From: Cohnella sp.
GTDB lineage: Bacteria > Bacillota > Bacilli > Paenibacillales > Paenibacillaceae
DNA length: 64,000 bases
Assembly: GCA_028287445.1 (NCBI GenBank)
Contig: JAQBPQ010000030.1
Location: 21,443 to 85,442 of the forward strand
Direction of reading: 5' to 3'
Positions 1 to 7,206 of this stretch are shown here, piece by piece. Position 1 is the first letter of the stretch. The number at the start of each line of letters is the position of its first letter. The notes beneath the pieces are model-generated. The model was given only the letters and a program-made list of their open reading frames with translations, was not told where the DNA came from and made no database searches. The position numbers and the translations under genes are program-made.

Positions 1-1414
1 CCTGGCGGCCCGCTTCTTTCTCCCGTCGGATGAAGCCCAGCACACGATCCATCATGCCGTGCTTCACCCAATACGTCTTGATCGGCTTGCGCCCCTTGGG
101 CCGCTCCCGCAGCGTCGACACGTCCAGATCTCCGAATACGCTGATCGCGAGCGTTCGCGGAATCGGTGTGGCCGTCATCGTCAGGACGTCGGGGTTCATG
201 CCCTTGCGCCTTAAGATGCTCCGCTGGTTCACGCCGAACCGGTGCTGCTCGTCCGTTACAACAAGACCGAGCCGCCGGAAGTATACGTCCTCCTGGATCA
301 ACGCGTGCGTACCGACAACGATGTCCAGCAGCCCCATTTGCAAGGACGCCACAATGTCCCGGCGTTTGCGCTCAGTCAGACTTCCCGTGAGCAGGCCGAC
401 CTGGATCCCGTGCGGTTCGAACAGCTTGGACAACGAACGAGCATGCTGTTCGGCCAAAATTTCCGTGGGCACCATGAGCGCGCCTTGGTTGCCATCCCGC
501 ACTGTAGCGAAGAGCGCTACGGCGGCCACGACTGTTTTGCCCGCTCCGACGTCCCCCTGCAGCAGCCGGTTCATCACGTAAGGACGCTTCATGTCATGCA
601 AAATTTCGTTTATGACCTGCTTTTGCGAATCGGTCAAATCGAACGGCAGTCCGCCTACGAAATTACGAATTTCATCATTGTTGACGTTGTGCGCCACCCC
701 GTCGGGCTGTTTCCGGTTGGCGGCGCGGTAGGCCTGCAGTTTCATCTGGAACAGGAAAAGCTCCTCGTATACCATGCGGCGGCGCGCTTCCTGTCCTTCA
801 TTCGTGTTCTCCGGCCGGTGAATGCGGAGCACCGCTTCCCGGCGGGGAATCAAATCGTGGCGGGCCACGATTTCCGCCGGCAGCAGCTCTGGAATCCAAG
901 CGCCGTACTGAGTCAGCGCGCGGTCGATCGTTTTGCGAATCCACATCTGGGTGATGCTTCCGCCAATCGAATAGACCGGTTGAAGCGTGCCGGTTTTGAC
1001 CGCGCCCCGGTCCGGAAATTCAGAATCCGCCACGGTTAGTTGCCGGCGCCGCTGGTCCCATTTGCCGGTCAGCGTAATCTCCCGGCCGATCGTCATCTGC
1101 TCTTGCAAAAAAGCGCGATTGAACCAGACCGCTGAGAGCAGAAGCCCTTCCACCGTCACCCGGACAAGAAGACGTGATTTGCGTCCGTATCTCTGCAAAG
1201 AAGGAGTGGAAGCGATCACCCCCTGAACAGTGATTTTCTCTCCGTCCTTCACCTCATGAAACGGTCGTATCCGGTAATCCTCGTACCGGAACGGATAATA
1301 TTCGATCAAATGACCGACCGTGGCAATGCCTAAGGCGTGAAGCTCCTCTGCCTTAGAGGGGCCCACGCCTTGAAGCTGTTCGACCGGTATGGCAAACAAA
1401 TCGTTCTTCATCAT
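1..1414 (-). CDS. recG: ATP-dependent DNA helicase RecG (3' end lies beyond window)
   Basis: RecG remodels stalled replication forks and branched DNA. About 471 N-terminal residues are visible; the frame runs off the left edge. The N-terminal part looks like the wedge/OB region, followed by helicase motif I (GDVGAGKT), the DEQH box (TDEQHRFG) and motif III (TATPIPRT). The start is the first of two tandem ATGs, with GAGG about seven bases upstream. It lies 38 bases after the degV stop and is probably co-transcribed with fakA and degV; recG also closes this gene string in B. subtilis. The identification is firm; only the C-terminal helicase lobe is missing from view. Confidence 0.96.
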   Translation of the reverse strand, partial: MMKNDLFAIPVEQLQGVGPSKAEELHALGIATVGHLIEYYPFRYEDYRIRPFHEVKDGEKITVQGVIASTPSLQRYGRKSRLLVRVTVEGLLLSAVWFNRAFLQEQMTIGREITLTGKWDQRRRQLTVADSEFPDRGAVKTGTLQPVYSIGGSITQMWIRKTIDRALTQYGAWIPELLPAEIVARHDLIPRREAVLRIHRPENTNEGQEARRRMVYEELFLFQMKLQAYRAANRKQPDGVAHNVNNDEIRNFVGGLPFDLTDSQKQVINEILHDMKRPYVMNRLLQGDVGAGKTVVAAVALFATVRDGNQGALMVPTEILAEQHARSLSKLFEPHGIQVGLLTGSLTERKRRDIVASLQMGLLDIVVGTHALIQEDVYFRRLGLVVTDEQHRFGVNQRSILRRKGMNPDVLTMTATPIPRTLAISVFGDLDVSTLRERPKGRKPIKTYWVKHGMMDRVLGFIRREKEAGRQ

Positions 1415-1451
1415 TCCAACCTCGAATCGTCCCGCAGGGTTACCCCTTAGT

Positions 1452-2306
1452 TTATTTTGCGGGGGTGACGAACACACCGATGGTTCCTGGCCCGGCATGG
1501 GTGCCGACTACAGGACCAATTTGCGCCTCTACATAACTGCGTACCCCGAATCGTTGTTTCAACAGCGCCGCCATTTCCTTGGCGCCCTCATCGAATCCCG
1601 GCGTGAGTGCGATATTCAAATGGATCGGACGAGCCCCGATATCGGCTTCCAGCAACTCGGCGATTCGGGCCATGGCGCGTTTATGTCCCCGAACTTTCTC
1701 CACAGGGAAAATGCCGCCATCATCGTCGATGGACAAAATCGGCTTGATGTTCAGCAAGGAGCCAACGACCGCAGCCGCCTTGCCGATCCGTCCGCCTTTT
1801 TGCAAATATTCAAGTTTATCGACTAGAAAATAAAGCCGCATTTCCCGGCGTAATCTATGTATTTCCTCCACAATTTCGTCTACCGAAGCTCCTTCGGCCG
1901 CCATTTCCGCAGCCGCAACAACCAGCATCCCATAACCGTAAGATGCCGATTTGGAGTCGACGACGGTAATGTCGCCCTCTCCTTCCAGCATGGACTTCGC
2001 GATAAGAGCCGATTGGTAAGTGCCGCTAAGCGTTCCCGACAGTTGGATGGAGACGACGGTACGTCCTTCGTCCGTCAACTTTTTGAATACTTCGAAAAAA
2101 TCGGCGGGTGACGGCTGGGAAGTCGTTGGCAACGATGAGGATTGGACGAGTTTTTGGTAAAATTCCGCCGGCTGCAAATCGATATTGTCCAGATAAGTAT
2201 CATTTCCGAAAGCAACCTTAAGCGGCACCATAGAAATGCCGAGCCGATCCCGTATCTCCTTGGGAATGTCCGCCGTACTGTCCGTCACAATAGCGATCGT
2301 CGCCAT
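1452..2306 (-). CDS. DegV family protein, probable fatty-acid-binding subunit (FakB type)
   Basis: A 284-residue DegV-family protein. Members bind a fatty acid in a buried pocket and present it to the kinase FakA, which makes acyl-phosphate for phospholipid synthesis. Family signatures seen are the N-terminal TDSTADIP, the SQPS loop near residue 84 and SGTLSGTYQSA. The start has an AAGGAGG ribosome-binding site. It lies about 70 bases after fakA and just before recG, so kinase and likely carrier share an operon. Known: DegV/FakB chemistry with FakA. Inferred: that this protein is the partner of the adjacent FakA; DegV paralogs elsewhere in the genome could also serve. Confidence 0.9.
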   Translation of the reverse strand: MATIAIVTDSTADIPKEIRDRLGISMVPLKVAFGNDTYLDNIDLQPAEFYQKLVQSSSLPTTSQPSPADFFEVFKKLTDEGRTVVSIQLSGTLSGTYQSALIAKSMLEGEGDITVVDSKSASYGYGMLVVAAAEMAAEGASVDEIVEEIHRLRREMRLYFLVDKLEYLQKGGRIGKAAAVVGSLLNIKPILSIDDDGGIFPVEKVRGHKRAMARIAELLEADIGARPIHLNIALTPGFDEGAKEMAALLKQRFGVRSYVEAQIGPVVGTHAGPGTIGVFVTPAK

Positions 2307-2375
2307 CTATATATCCTCCTTAGCGGGCCTGACACCATGTTAATGGTGGGGGTATCGACCCGCGTTCACAACTCA

Positions 2376-4172
2376 TTAAGGCTCAACCGCAAATAAGAAA
2401 GGATATAGCGGCTGTCCGCCGTTTTGCACTTCGACTTCGGCGTCGGGATATCGCTCGTTGAGCCAGGCTTCAAGACGTTGAGCCTCTTCTGCGTCCGCGT
2501 CCGCACCGGTCAGAATCGTCACGATTTCCCCGCCGCCGACCAGCATTCGTTCAAGAAGCTGTCGTCCGGCATCTTCACTCGTCGCGGCACTAGTGACAAT
2601 CGTTTTGTCCAATATGCCGATAAATTGTCCCGCACGAATGTCCAAGCCTTCCATCTGGGTATCCCGTACCGCCTGCGTGACGGAACCGGTCAGTACGCGT
2701 TCGTAAGCTTTGGTCATCCGCTCCGCGTTCGTCGCTTCCGAATCTTCCTCCCGAAACGCGAGCAACGCCGCCATGCCTTGCGGAATCGTGCGGGTCGGCA
2801 GCACCGTCACCGGACACTCCGCGAGTTCGGCCGCCTGTTTGGCCGCGAGCAGGATGTTCGGATTGTTCGGCAGTAAAATGATGGATTGAGCGGACAGGGA
2901 ACGGATCGCGCCGAGCAAATCCTCCGTGCTCGGATTCATGCTTTGACCGCCCGACAGGACCACGTCCGCTCCAAGGCTTCGGAATAAATCGGCATTCCCT
3001 TCGCCTACGCTTACAGCGATAACTCCGTAGGGAGCCGTTTCATACACATCGGGATTCGGCTCACTCTCGGGGGACGCCGTGACGCCGGAAAGCGCGAAAT
3101 CCCCATGCGGAATCCCGGCGGCGGCTTCCACCCCGAGGGCGTCGCCATGATCCTGCGCCTTGGTTGCAGCGGAACCAGCCGAAGGAGCCGAGGGCGCGGT
3201 ATCCGCCGCAGGCCGCAGAAGCTCCCTATGCTGCTCTCTCATGTTTAAAATATGCAGATGAGTCAATTCCCCATATGCCAGCGCGCTGTTGAGTACGTCC
3301 CCTGGACGGCGGGAATGAACATGCACTTTGACCACGCCGCCGTCCTCGATGAGGATGATCGAATCACCGTCGCGCTCAAGAGCCTGGCGGAAGGATTTTT
3401 CCGAAAACGGAACCGAACCGGAAACACGACGAATGAAAAATTCCATGTCATAGGGAAAATCGATACTCTCGGTTTCCAGCTTGGCCTGCGCCGACGCGCG
3501 CGGCATCAGAACCGCCGCGCCGGTTGCCGGAACCGTTGTGAAGGCGACGGGTACCGGAGTGCCGGATAAATAAGAAAGGAATCCCTCGTAGATACAGACA
3601 AGTCCTTGGCCTCCCGAATCCACGACGCCCACCTGTTTCAGCACGGGCAGCATATCCGGCGTGCGCGCCAGCGTTTCGGACGCCTTAACGAGCACTTCCC
3701 TCATCCATTCCGCCAAATCGGTTGTCCGGCGGGCGGATGTCAAGCCTTGACGGGCGGCTTCCCGTGCCACGGTAAGAATGGTTCCTTCCACGGGCTTCAC
3801 AACAGCTTTGTAAGCGGTATCAACTCCCTGCTGCAAAGCGTTAGCGAACAAAAGCACGGTAAGCTCGCTCTCCGAAGCCACCGCCCGGGCGAAGCCTCGG
3901 AACAGCTGCGACAAAATAACGCCGGAGTTGCCCCGGGCGCCCATAAGGAGCCCCTTGGAGAGCACCTCTGCGGCCCGTCCGACTTCCTGCGCGGGTTTAT
4001 GCGTCAATTCGGCCACTCCAGCCGACATGGTCAGATTCATGTTCGTTCCCGTATCTCCGTCCGGTACCGGGAATACGTTCAGCGCATTGATGCGGCTCTC
4101 GTTGGCGGATAACCTCTCCGCGCCAGCCAGCACCATCGCCGCCCATTCCATTCCGTTCATAGAACGACTCAA
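2376..4172 (-). CDS. fakA: Fatty acid kinase catalytic subunit FakA (DhaL/DAK2 domain, YloV-like)
   Basis: FakA phosphorylates fatty acids held by FakB proteins. The DhaL nucleotide/metal-binding loop DGDTGTNM lies near residues 38-45, with GARGNSGVILSQ and VDSGGQG further on. The C-terminal half is the conserved YloV region. An Ala/Ser-rich segment around the middle (AADTAPSAPSAGSAATK) looks like a linker. The open frame extends 64 codons upstream, but a GGAAGGAG site lies nine bases before a TTG codon, giving 598 residues starting MSRSMNGMEW, which matches where family homology begins. It follows an Asp23-type gene as yloU-yloV do in B. subtilis, separated here by a repeat-rich 163-base spacer. 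Confidence 0.93.
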   Translation of the reverse strand: MSRSMNGMEWAAMVLAGAERLSANESRINALNVFPVPDGDTGTNMNLTMSAGVAELTHKPAQEVGRAAEVLSKGLLMGARGNSGVILSQLFRGFARAVASESELTVLLFANALQQGVDTAYKAVVKPVEGTILTVAREAARQGLTSARRTTDLAEWMREVLVKASETLARTPDMLPVLKQVGVVDSGGQGLVCIYEGFLSYLSGTPVPVAFTTVPATGAAVLMPRASAQAKLETESIDFPYDMEFFIRRVSGSVPFSEKSFRQALERDGDSIILIEDGGVVKVHVHSRRPGDVLNSALAYGELTHLHILNMREQHRELLRPAADTAPSAPSAGSAATKAQDHGDALGVEAAAGIPHGDFALSGVTASPESEPNPDVYETAPYGVIAVSVGEGNADLFRSLGADVVLSGGQSMNPSTEDLLGAIRSLSAQSIILLPNNPNILLAAKQAAELAECPVTVLPTRTIPQGMAALLAFREEDSEATNAERMTKAYERVLTGSVTQAVRDTQMEGLDIRAGQFIGILDKTIVTSAATSEDAGRQLLERMLVGGGEIVTILTGADADAEEAQRLEAWLNERYPDAEVEVQNGGQPLYPFLFAVEP

Positions 4173-4192
4173 GCTGATTGTCTCCTTCCCAG

Positions 4193-4212
4193 ATGCGTTC
4201 GGTGAAGTGCGC
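4193..4212. repeat. 20-bp direct repeat, copy 1
   Basis: The sequence ATGCGTTCGGTGAAGTGCGC occurs here and again, identically, at 4285-4304, 92 bases away. This copy sits just upstream of the fakA ribosome-binding site in the spacer between the Asp23-like gene and fakA. Confidence 0.85.
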
Positions 4213-4242
4213 GCGACGTGCACGTCCGAACAAGCATAGTGC

Positions 4243-4277
4243 GACCGAAGACGTGACGTCTGCGTCGCGATTCGGTC
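4243..4277. repeat. Inverted repeat between the two 20-bp direct repeats
   Basis: GACCGAA at 4243-4249 is complementary to TTCGGTC at 4271-4277, with a second small palindrome GACGTGACGTC inside. The transcript across the Asp23-fakA spacer could form a hairpin here. There is no T-run, so it is not an obvious terminator; function unknown. Confidence 0.55.
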
Positions 4278-4284
4278 GTCGCGC

Positions 4285-4304
4285 ATGCGTTCGGTGAAGT
4301 GCGC
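4285..4304. repeat. 20-bp direct repeat, copy 2
   Basis: Exact second copy of the 20-base sequence at 4193-4212, located about 32 bases after the stop of the Asp23-like gene as read on the minus strand. Confidence 0.85.
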
Positions 4305-4335
4305 CGTAACCCGGTCGTCACTGATGTACGTACGG

Positions 4336-4695
4336 CTAATTGATGACGCGCACGCCTTGAACATAGATGTTGACGAAATCGACTTTCAGCCCCACGACTT
4401 CTTCCAAAACATATTTTACTTTTGATTGAATATTGTGGGCCACTTCAGAGATCTTGGTTCCGTAGCTGACGATCACATACAGATCCAAATGAAGCAGCTC
4501 TCCATCGCGTCGAACTTCGACGCCGCGGGACAAGTTCTCCCGGCCGAGCAGCTCGGCGATGCCGTCTTTCAGTCCTTTGCGGGAGGCCATGCCTATCAGT
4601 CCATAACAATCCATCGCCGCAGAACCCGCAATGACGGCGATTACCTGATCCGCCACGTCGATTTTTCCGTTTTCCGTCACCAGCTGCATCGGCAT
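4336..4695 (-). CDS. Asp23/Gls24 family protein (YloU-like)
   Basis: A 119-residue Asp23/Gls24-family protein of the short YloU type, with the conserved ADQVIAVIAGSAAMDCYGLIG opening and a C-terminal INIYVQGV-like strand (VNIYVQGVRVIN). Members are small cytoplasmic or membrane-anchored proteins tied to envelope stress; no membrane segment is visible. The ATG at 4695 has AAAGGAGTG upstream. It heads the leftward group with fakA, degV and recG, the same order as yloU-yloV in B. subtilis. The exact molecular role is unknown. Confidence 0.88.
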   Translation of the reverse strand: MPMQLVTENGKIDVADQVIAVIAGSAAMDCYGLIGMASRKGLKDGIAELLGRENLSRGVEVRRDGELLHLDLYVIVSYGTKISEVAHNIQSKVKYVLEEVVGLKVDFVNIYVQGVRVIN

Positions 4696-4736
4696 CGAAA
4701 TTCACTCCTTTATGCCTGTATTATGGACCATACTTC

Positions 4737-4765
4737 ATTGTACTATAAAAAAACGGGAGTTTGAA
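4737..4765 (-). promoter_or_regulatory. Likely sigma-A promoter of the Asp23-fakA-degV-recG group
   Basis: On the minus strand TTCAAA (-35) and TACAAT (-10) are separated by 17 bases, about 40 bases before the Asp23-like start. An eight-base-pair inverted repeat (GCCGCTTT/AAAGCGGC, 4766-4787) lies just upstream of the -35. Confidence 0.55.
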
Positions 4766-4873
4766 GCCGCTTTCTCCGAAAAGCGGCGGTAATCGGCAAA
4801 CCATGACGAAAATCCCGTGGTACGCGTACCTTCCGCCTCCTATCCTGCGCCTCCTGTACCAAGCTTTTCGGCA

Positions 4874-4903
4874 TTGCACGACGGTTAAGCCTTATGCTAT
4901 GAT
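4874..4903 (+). promoter_or_regulatory. Likely promoter of rpmB
   Basis: TTGCAC and TATGAT separated by 18 bases, about 38 bases before the rpmB start. Confidence 0.65.
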
Positions 4904-4941
4904 AGTATGGTGTTTGCAGTCTCGGTAGGGAGGTGGATTTA

Positions 4942-5130
4942 ATGGCTCGCAAATGTTTCATCACGGGAAAGAAACCCGGTTCCGGCAATCATGTCTCTCA
5001 CGCCAATAACCATAACCGCCGCAGTTGGGGCGTTAACGTACAAAAAGTGCGCATTTTGGTGAACGGTAAGCCGAAACGGGTATATGTGAGCACCCGCGCC
5101 CTGAAGTCCGGCAAAGTGGCTCGCGTATAA
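4942..5130 (+). CDS. rpmB: 50S ribosomal protein L28
   Basis: Structural protein of the large ribosomal subunit. The 62-residue product begins [16 protein letters not shown] and ends [11 protein letters not shown], matching B. subtilis L28 along its whole length. The ATG at 4942 has GGGAGGT upstream; an earlier in-frame ATG at 4933 would overlap that site. rpmB is a single-gene unit transcribed against its neighbours, as in B. subtilis, with its own promoter and a strong terminator. Confidence 0.97.
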   Translation: MARKCFITGKKPGSGNHVSHANNHNRRSWGVNVQKVRILVNGKPKRVYVSTRALKSGKVARV

Positions 5131-5150
5131 GATGAACGCCATTGGTTTGT

Positions 5151-5207
5151 AAAAGGGCTCTTCCGAACGGATCCGCATCATCGGTCCTTTCTCGGAGAGC
5201 CCTTTTT
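5151..5207 (+). terminator. Intrinsic terminator of rpmB
   Basis: AAAGGGCTCTTCCGA pairs with TCGGAGAGCCCTTT (one bulge) and is followed by a T run. The opposite strand also ends in a short T run, so it may stop weak leftward transcription from spoVM. Confidence 0.85.
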
Positions 5208-5308
5208 GTGCTCCTATCGGACGACACCGCGGCGGCCCGCTTCAAGCGGCAAAAACACCTGCAGAGCAGGTGCTCTTCGTAAAGGCCCGCTGCCGGCAGC
5301 CGGGGACG

Positions 5309-5389
5309 TCAATTTTTGTTAAACGTATTCAAAATCGCTTTGACGAAGCCGCCCAAAAATCTCGGCAGCTTGATGGTGTAAAATTTCAT
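5309..5389 (-). CDS. spoVM: Stage V sporulation protein M (26-residue coat anchor)
   Basis: A tiny gene encoding MKFYTIKLPRFLGG followed by a second amphipathic half, 26 residues in all, the same length as B. subtilis SpoVM and with an almost identical first half. SpoVM is an amphipathic helix that recognises the convex outer forespore membrane and recruits the ATPase SpoIVA to start coat assembly. A GGAGGAGGG ribosome-binding site lies about eight bases before the ATG. Its place between rpe and rpmB is the same as in B. subtilis. It is strong evidence that the organism forms endospores. Confidence 0.93.
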   Translation of the reverse strand: MKFYTIKLPRFLGGFVKAILNTFNKN

Positions 5390-5512
5390 TCTCCCATCCC
5401 TCCTCCGCAGCTTCACCCATCCCCCGGAATCCACCGGCCCGGTTCCGACACGCCCGCCGGTTTTTCCCCGGATTCCGACGCGTTGTGATTTGCGGGCGCT
5501 CTCTGTTGATTT

Positions 5513-5543
5513 ATACGTATGCGGATTTTGTCTTGTCCTATAC
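5513..5543 (-). promoter_or_regulatory. Possible sigma-E-type promoter of spoVM
   Basis: On the minus strand GTATAGG is followed 15 bases later by CATACGTAT, about 125 bases before spoVM. The CATAC core resembles a mother-cell sigma-E -10. B. subtilis spoVM is sigma-E dependent; the match here is only partial. Confidence 0.3.
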
Positions 5544-5596
5544 CAGACAATAGCGGGCGGAGGAAAAATGGGCGCTTTCGGTATCAAACAGCAAGC

Positions 5597-6262
5597 TTAT
5601 CGGCGAAGGCGCGAAGCCGCGCGCAGAGAAGCGATGGCTGAAGCCCGATCCTGCTGACCGAAGATATACGTGCCGGCCACCAAGGCGTCCGCTCCGGCTT
5701 CCGTTACAAGCGCTGCGGTTTCGGCATTGATCCCTCCGTCCACTTCGATCCGGATATCCTGTCGGCCTTTACGGGCTAACATCTCGCGCAACTCCCTCAA
5801 CTTGGGGAGCATCGACGGCAGAAACGTCTGTCCACCGAATCCCGGATTAATCGTCATGATCAGAACCAAATCGATTTCTGCCAAAATGTATTCCAAAACC
5901 GATAACGGTGTATGAGGGTTCAAAGCGACGCCGGCTTTTAATCCCAGCTCCCGGATGGCGGCAAGGGTCCGATGAAGGTGTACGCACGCTTCGGGATGAA
6001 CACTCAGACGGTTGGCTCCCGCTGCGGCAAGCGCCGGAAACAGTGTCTCCGGAGATTCCGTCATGAGATGTACATCAAACGGAAGCTGGGTCACTGGCCG
6101 AATCATCGAAACAATCGGCGGGCCGAACGTCAAATTGGGCACGAAATGATTGTCCATAATATCGACGTGAATCCAATCCGCTCCCGCGGCTTCTATGTCT
6201 CGTATTTCCTCCCCGAGCCGCGAGAAATCAGCGGCGAGGATGGATGGGGCGATCGTCAGCAT
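5597..6262 (-). CDS. rpe: Ribulose-phosphate 3-epimerase
   Basis: Interconverts ribulose-5-phosphate and xylulose-5-phosphate in the pentose phosphate pathway. The 221-residue TIM barrel shows the APSILAADFSRL opening, HVDIMDNHFVPNLTFGP (metal and substrate residues), MTINPGFGGQ and VDGGIN. GGAGGT precedes the ATG, which lies one base after the rsgA stop, so the two are translationally linked. Length and motifs are normal. Confidence 0.97.
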   Translation of the reverse strand: MLTIAPSILAADFSRLGEEIRDIEAAGADWIHVDIMDNHFVPNLTFGPPIVSMIRPVTQLPFDVHLMTESPETLFPALAAAGANRLSVHPEACVHLHRTLAAIRELGLKAGVALNPHTPLSVLEYILAEIDLVLIMTINPGFGGQTFLPSMLPKLRELREMLARKGRQDIRIEVDGGINAETAALVTEAGADALVAGTYIFGQQDRASAIASLRAASRLRR

Positions 6263-6263
6263 G

Positions 6264-7169
6264 TCAGTACCTCCGCGCTTTCTCTTTCCACTCGATCATG
6301 AATTCCTTGTAATGGTCATAACGGCTTTGTGCCGCTTCGCCTTGTTCCACGGCCTGGCGCACGGCGCAATGCGGCTCATGGATGTGCGTGCATCCGCGAA
6401 ATTTGCAGCCGGACGACAGCTCTCGGAATTCCCGAAAACAGGAGCCGATGTCGGCAATGCCGAGTTCCCCAAAATCCAGTTGGCTGAAGCCGGGGGTATC
6501 CGCGACAATGCCTCCGCCGGGCAGCGGAACGAGTTCCACGTGCCTTGTCGTATGTTTGCCTCGCCCGATTTTCTCGCTGATTTCGTTCGTTTGCAGCGTC
6601 AACCCCGGAACAAGCGCGTTCAAAAGCGACGATTTGCCGACACCCGATTGCCCGGCGAACACGGCGATATGTTCCGCCAGACGGGTTTGCAATTGCGCTA
6701 CGCCCTGCCCAAGACGTGCACTGGTCAGCAGAACCTCGTAACCGATGGAAGCGTAAAGGCTTCGTGCCCGCTCCATATTGTCGCGAGTCTCATCGCCTTC
6801 CGGACCCGAAGGAATTCGATCCGTTTTGGTCCATACCAACAGCGCATCCAAGCCGGCATGCTCAATGTGGACCAAAAACTTGTCGATCAGCAAAAGATTC
6901 AATTCCGGATGCGTCACCGAAAAGACGAGAACTGCCAGGTCGGCGTTGGCTACAGGCGGGCGAATCAGCTCGGTATGGCGCGGTAAGATTTCGTTCACCG
7001 TGCCTTCCCCATTCTCCGTCCGGACAAATACGACACGGTCGCCTACCAGAGGCGACTCCCCCCGTTTTTTGAAAATACCGCGGGCGCGGCATTGCACCGC
7101 CTCGCCGCCCCCGTCGTCCAACACGTAATAATAACCGCTGAGCGCCTTCCTGATCGTTCCTTCCGGCAT
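6264..7169 (-). CDS. rsgA: Small ribosomal subunit biogenesis GTPase RsgA
   Basis: RsgA (CpgA/YloQ) checks late 30S assembly. An N-terminal OB fold is followed by a circularly permuted GTPase with GQSGVGKSSLLNAL (P-loop) and DTPGFS, and a C-terminal zinc site CKFRGCTHIHEPHC. The ATG start gives MPEGTIRKALSGYYYV, matching B. subtilis; a TTG one codon upstream is a better-spaced alternative to the AAGGAG site. The 301-residue product is full length. It lies between prkC and rpe; CpgA is a known PrkC substrate in B. subtilis, and the three genes are adjacent there too. Confidence 0.96.
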   Translation of the reverse strand: MPEGTIRKALSGYYYVLDDGGGEAVQCRARGIFKKRGESPLVGDRVVFVRTENGEGTVNEILPRHTELIRPPVANADLAVLVFSVTHPELNLLLIDKFLVHIEHAGLDALLVWTKTDRIPSGPEGDETRDNMERARSLYASIGYEVLLTSARLGQGVAQLQTRLAEHIAVFAGQSGVGKSSLLNALVPGLTLQTNEISEKIGRGKHTTRHVELVPLPGGGIVADTPGFSQLDFGELGIADIGSCFREFRELSSGCKFRGCTHIHEPHCAVRQAVEQGEAAQSRYDHYKEFMIEWKEKARRY

Positions 7170-7206
7170 CAACTCACGGCTCCTTCAAATTCAGTACAAG
7201 CAGGGA

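Noticed and set aside
242-1039. 265-codon open frame on the + strand
   Set aside because: Antisense to recG, whose translation is unmistakable.
4173-4364. N-terminal extension of FakA by 64 residues
   Set aside because: The region is repeat-rich, not homologous, and a well-placed GGAAGGAG-TTG start lies downstream.
4766-4787. Terminator between rpmB and the Asp23 gene
   Set aside because: A good 8-bp stem but no T run on either strand; more likely promoter-associated.
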